This document shows, in pieces, positions 6,483 to 8,595 of a DNA stretch of 8,595 nucleotides. The stretch comes from Streptosporangiaceae bacterium (lineage in GTDB: Bacteria > Actinomycetota > Actinomycetes > Streptosporangiales > Streptosporangiaceae). A program made the translations under genes and the position numbers. Below the pieces are notes generated by a model, which saw only the letters and a list, made by a program, of their open reading frames with translations, had not been told where the DNA came from and did no database searches. The DNA lies in assembly GCA_030041195.1 (NCBI GenBank), contig JASHOI010000273.1, positions 1 to 8,595 on the forward strand, read 5' to 3'. Each line of letters opens with the position of its first letter. Position 1 is the first letter of the stretch.

Positions 6483-7094
6483 GTGAAGGCCACAGCGAGC
6501 CGCCGCCCTGCCCCGGGAGGCGACAGGCCGCCAGCGGAGCGGCTGCTCACCGCGGCCGAGCACCTGTTCGGCGAGCGCAGTTACCGGCGGACCAGCGTGG
6601 CCGATATCTGCGCCAGGGCAGGCATCGCCACCGGAAGCTTCTACGCACACTTCGGTTCCAAGGCGGAAATCTTCGCGGCCGTGGTCAGGCGGATCAACTC
6701 CGATCTCCGCGCGGCGATGGCCGCCGCGCTGGAGCAGGTAGCGGGTGACCAGCGATCCCGGGAACGGGCCGCGTTCGGCGCGTTCTTCGAGATGCTGTCG
6801 CGGCGGCCGTGGATCGACCGCATCGTGCGCGAGTCGGAGTTCGTTGACCCCGGCCTGTTCCGGGAGTACTACGAGCGCCTTGCCCGCGGCTATGCCCGCG
6901 GGGTCCGCCAGGCCCAGCTGGCCGGCGAGGTGGACGCGCGGTACGACCCCGAGGTGATCGCATACCTGTACACCGGCGTCGGCAACTTTGTGGGCATGCG
7001 CTGGGCCGACTGGACCGCTGGCGGACAGGTGCCTCCAGACGTGCTCGACGACGTGCTCGAGGTGCTGGCCCGAGGCCTGCCGCCCAGGGCCTAG
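6483..7094 (+). CDS. TetR/AcrR-family transcriptional regulator
   Basis: A 203-residue protein, a usual length for the family, starting at GTG. The N-terminal DNA-binding domain (about residues 18-65) includes RLLTAAEHLFGERSYRR and the helix-turn-helix TSVADICARAGIATGSFYAHFGSK (cut here at residues 37-60), the hallmark of TetR proteins. The C-terminal half is helical with an aromatic-rich stretch (residues about 100-135, containing SRRPWIDRIVRESEF and FREYYERLARGYARG) suited to binding a hydrophobic or acyl ligand, as in many TetR regulators of lipid or aromatic metabolism; this is inference. It follows the ABC operon in the same direction but behind a strong hairpin, so it likely has its own promoter. 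Shared half-sites before its start and over the livG-like start make the ABC operon a candidate target. Its TAG stop overlaps the convergent bioY stop. Confidence 0.92.
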   Translation: MKATASRRPAPGGDRPPAERLLTAAEHLFGERSYRRTSVADICARAGIATGSFYAHFGSKAEIFAAVVRRINSDLRAAMAAALEQVAGDQRSRERAAFGAFFEMLSRRPWIDRIVRESEFVDPGLFREYYERLARGYARGVRQAQLAGEVDARYDPEVIAYLYTGVGNFVGMRWADWTAGGQVPPDVLDDVLEVLARGLPPRA

Positions 7095-7708
7095 CCTTGC
7101 GTGCCCGGCTCGTCGGGCGTGCGGGCCTGTCGGCCGGCCAGGCGCCAGGCCGCGGGAAGCAGCCCCGCCGCGATCGCGGCCTTGATCGCGTCGCCGGCGA
7201 TGAACGGCGTCAAGCCCTCGGCGATCGTGGCGGACGGGCTGAGGTGCGCGTAGAGGGCGAGCCAGGTGAGCCCGGCCGCATACAGCGCCACCTCGGCGAC
7301 CAGCATCGTCGGCAGCGACCTGAGCACGGAACGGTCGGCCCCGCGCTCGGCGAGCAGGCCGCACACGGCGGCTGCCAGGATGTACCCGAGGATGTAGCCG
7401 AACGAGGCGCCGACGTAGCCGCTCGCGTGGCCCGCGAACCAGGGGACGCCGGCGAGGCCAGCCACGGCGTACAGGGTCATCGCGGCCACGGCGCGCCGCC
7501 AGCCGAGCGCGGTGCACGCGAGCAGCACCCCGAGCGTCTGGCCGGTGATCGGCACCGGCGTGAACGAGAGGTGGATCGAGAACTGGGCGAGCGCGCCGAC
7601 GAAGCCCGCGGCGCCGACGACCAGGAGAATGTCTCGTACTACCGCACCGGGAACCAGGTCGGCGAGCACGACAGGGGCGGGCCTGCGCAGGGCGGCTGAT
7701 TGCGACAT
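7091..7708 (-). CDS. bioY: BioY-family biotin transporter (substrate-binding S component)
   Basis: A 205-residue integral membrane protein with about six predicted helices. Family landmarks: FTPVPITGQTLGVLLA (residues about 49-64; the VP.TxQTLGVLLA motif of BioY), LGWRRAVAAMTLYAVAGLAG followed by VPWFAG, the Gly/Tyr-rich GYVGASFGYILGYILAA, and FIAGDAIKAAIAAGLLP near the C-terminus (the conserved GDxxKAxxA helix). BioY imports biotin alone or with BioM/BioN ATPase and permease subunits; neither is in this window, so it may act alone or with a shared energy-coupling module elsewhere. The start is placed at ATG 7708; GTG 7726 in frame would add six residues. Neither has an ideal ribosome binding site; GAGG lies 12 nt before the ATG. 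The 3' end overlaps tetR by 4 bp in a convergent arrangement. No BioM-like neighbour or recognisable riboswitch is present. Confidence 0.88.
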   Translation of the reverse strand: MSQSAALRRPAPVVLADLVPGAVVRDILLVVGAAGFVGALAQFSIHLSFTPVPITGQTLGVLLACTALGWRRAVAAMTLYAVAGLAGVPWFAGHASGYVGASFGYILGYILAAAVCGLLAERGADRSVLRSLPTMLVAEVALYAAGLTWLALYAHLSPSATIAEGLTPFIAGDAIKAAIAAGLLPAAWRLAGRQARTPDEPGTQG

Positions 7709-7728
7709 AGAAGGGTTCTGCCTCACTC

Positions 7729-8238
7729 ATGACGGGCTCTGACCTGCGAGCGGATTCGCTCGGACCCTACCGGACGCGGCCACGGCTAACCATCCCGGTC
7801 CCGGATACACTCGCGTTCCTGCGCGGTTGGTGGCGTATCGAGCGGCGGCTGGCCGACCATCGCTCCGGGGTCAGCGGCACGTTCGACGGCGAGGCGGAGT
7901 TCGCCGCGACCGCCGATCCCGCGGTGCTGAACTACACCGAGCGCGGCGAGCTGCATTTCGGCGGCCACGTTGGGCCGGCGACCCGCACGCTTGTGTTCCT
8001 CGGCCGCCCCGGTGGCGCCGCGGACGTGCGGTTCGCGGACGGGCGCGAATTTTACCGCCTCGATCTCGGTCAGGGGCGCTGCCAGGCCGAGCACCGCTGC
8101 GGCCGGGATCGCTACGCCGTCACCTGCCGCGTGCTTGCCCAGGACCTGCTGGAAGAGAACTGGCAGGTACTCGGCCCGGCGAAGGACTACGACAGCGTGA
8201 CCACGCTGCGCCGGCTCGACGTATCGTCTCTCGCATGA
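7729..8238 (+). CDS. DUF6314-like small protein
   Basis: A 169-residue soluble protein that matches what I recall of the actinobacterial DUF6314 family: PVPDTLAFLRGWWRIERRL near the N-terminus, YTERGELHFGGH, RFADGREFYRLDL, an AEHRCGRDRYAVTCRV stretch with conserved His, Cys, Asp and Tyr, and GPAKDYDSVTTLRRL at the C-terminus. The alternating pattern suggests a small beta-barrel resembling lipocalin or fatty-acid-binding folds, but this is inference and no biochemical role is known to me. ATG 7729 is the only ATG or GTG before the conserved part, although its ribosome binding site is poor and the first 20 residues look unconserved. The stop overlaps the next start as ATGA, so it is co-translated with an acyl-CoA ligase, which hints at a role near acyl-CoA metabolism. 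Confidence 0.7.
   Translation: MTGSDLRADSLGPYRTRPRLTIPVPDTLAFLRGWWRIERRLADHRSGVSGTFDGEAEFAATADPAVLNYTERGELHFGGHVGPATRTLVFLGRPGGAADVRFADGREFYRLDLGQGRCQAEHRCGRDRYAVTCRVLAQDLLEENWQVLGPAKDYDSVTTLRRLDVSSLA
7747..7769 (-). promoter_or_regulatory. Candidate bioY promoter -10 with adjacent palindrome
   Basis: On the - strand, TAGGGT (7769-7764) fits the actinobacterial -10 pattern TAnnnT. Immediately downstream lies the palindrome CGAGCGGATTCGCTCG (7747-7762; 6-bp perfect arms, 4-nt centre), which would cover the expected transcription start near 7757. This leaves a leader of about 50 nt before bioY ATG 7708. A repressor bound here would block bioY initiation. The -35 region is weak. The whole site lies inside the first codons of the divergent DUF6314-like gene, so that gene's transcription could be affected too. 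Confidence 0.35.
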
Positions 8239-8595
8239 CTGGCCTGCCCGCCTACTCGGGCACGATCCCGCGGCTGCTGGCGGCCGCGGCCGATCGTGAC
8301 CCGGACGGCATCTGGCTGCGCGCCGGCGACACCACGATGAGCTTCGCCGAGGCTGCCGGGCGCGCGGGCGCGCTCGCGGCGGCGCTGCGGTCGGCCGGGA
8401 TCCGGCGCGGCGACCTGGTGATGACCACGGCCCGCACCACCCCGCCGTACCTGCTGTGCTGGCTCGCCCTGGCCGCGCTCGGCGCGGTGACCGTGCCGGT
8501 CAACCCGCGCAGCGCCCCGGCCGAGCTGGCCGGGCTGGCCCGGCAGACCGAGCCGCGGGCGCTGATCACCGACGCGGGCCTCGCCGAGCTCGTGA
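8235..8595 (+). CDS. AMP-forming acyl-CoA synthetase (ANL superfamily), 3'-truncated by the window edge
   Basis: The frame is open from ATG 8235 to the last base (120 codons visible) and has no stop. The N-terminal part matches the ANL adenylating enzymes: MSFAEAAGRAGALAAALRSA (residues 35-54), GIRRGDLVM (55-63), LLCWLALAALGAVTVPVNPR (73-92), then SAPAELAGLARQTEPRALIT. This is the segment that precedes the ATP-binding P-loop-like TSGTTGxPK motif, which lies beyond the window, so catalytic residues cannot be checked. The expected reaction is ATP-dependent activation of a carboxylic acid to an acyl-adenylate and then the CoA thioester. VPVNPR is more typical of acyl-CoA synthetases than of peptide-synthetase domains. 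The acid activated cannot be determined. It overlaps the preceding DUF6314-like gene by 4 bp (ATGA), indicating an operon. Confidence 0.85.
   Translation, partial: MTGLPAYSGTIPRLLAAAADRDPDGIWLRAGDTTMSFAEAAGRAGALAAALRSAGIRRGDLVMTTARTTPPYLLCWLALAALGAVTVPVNPRSAPAELAGLARQTEPRALITDAGLAELV

Noticed and set aside
7709..7719. AGAAGGGTTCT dyad just before the bioY ATG
   Set aside because: Arms of 4 bp are too short to stand out from chance, and there is no independent support for a role.
6456..7730. Antisense frame of 424 codons covering bioY and tetR
   Set aside because: It is out of frame with bioY on the same strand and has no recognisable domain. BioY and TetR motifs explain the region.
7708..7830. 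Riboswitch or other structured RNA leader for bioY
   Set aside because: The space before the start is only tens of bases and shows just one short palindrome. No known biotin riboswitch class is expected, and no conserved RNA fold is visible.
1..8595. Mobile elements, CRISPR arrays, tRNA or rRNA genes, toxin-antitoxin or phage genes
   Set aside because: No transposase or integrase motifs, terminal repeats, regularly spaced repeats, cloverleaf sequences or rRNA-like stretches were seen. All substantial coding sequence is assigned to ordinary chromosomal families.

Overview
The window is GC-rich, densely packed DNA with strong G/C bias at third codon positions, GTG as well as ATG starts, GGAGG-type ribosome binding sites and frequent stop/start overlaps. 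The protein families (actinobacterial single-domain phospholipase C, a DUF6314-like protein, Ala/Gly-rich TetR and acyl-CoA ligase) point to a high-GC actinomycete. I cannot name a genus from the sequence alone.

Layout, left to right. (1) Positions 1-1341 hold the 3' part of a phospholipase C / acid phosphatase family phosphoesterase whose N-terminus lies before the window. (2) A 161-bp spacer (1342-1502) carries an exact tandem 11-bp repeat, two overlapping dyads and a palindrome that covers the next start codon. (3) Positions 1503-6327 hold a complete five-gene branched-chain-amino-acid-type (HAAT) ABC importer in the order ATPase (livG-like), ATPase (livF-like), permease (livH-like), permease (livM-like), lipoprotein solute receptor. 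The genes overlap or nearly abut, so this is one operon. (4) Two hairpins, the second a perfect 15-bp stem, close the operon. (5) A TetR-family regulator (6483-7094) follows behind an operator-like dyad. (6) A BioY biotin transporter lies on the opposite strand (7708-7091), and its stop codon shares a CTAG with the tetR stop. (7) Divergent from bioY, a DUF6314-like gene (7729-8238) is coupled by an ATGA overlap to an AMP-forming acyl-CoA synthetase (8235 to the window end, cut off).

How the parts may work together: the ABC cassette should form a complete importer (lipid-anchored receptor, two permeases, two ATPases). Its substrate is not determined by the sequence, because HAAT systems in actinomycetes take up amino acids, amides, urea, aromatic acids and other small molecules. 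The TetR protein is the obvious candidate regulator. The half-sites TGAATG and CGTTCA occur as a close pair both over the livG start and just before the tetR start, which suggests one regulator acting at both places, though this is only a hypothesis. The bioY / DUF6314 / acyl-CoA ligase group looks like a separate unit with a shared divergent control region.

Most of the window is ordinary actinomycete gene content. I see no mobile element, CRISPR array, tRNA, rRNA or clearly novel gene system. The most interesting signals are the non-coding dyads and repeats at the three control regions. The only non-coding spacers are short, so there is no unexplained gene-free stretch over 300 bases.
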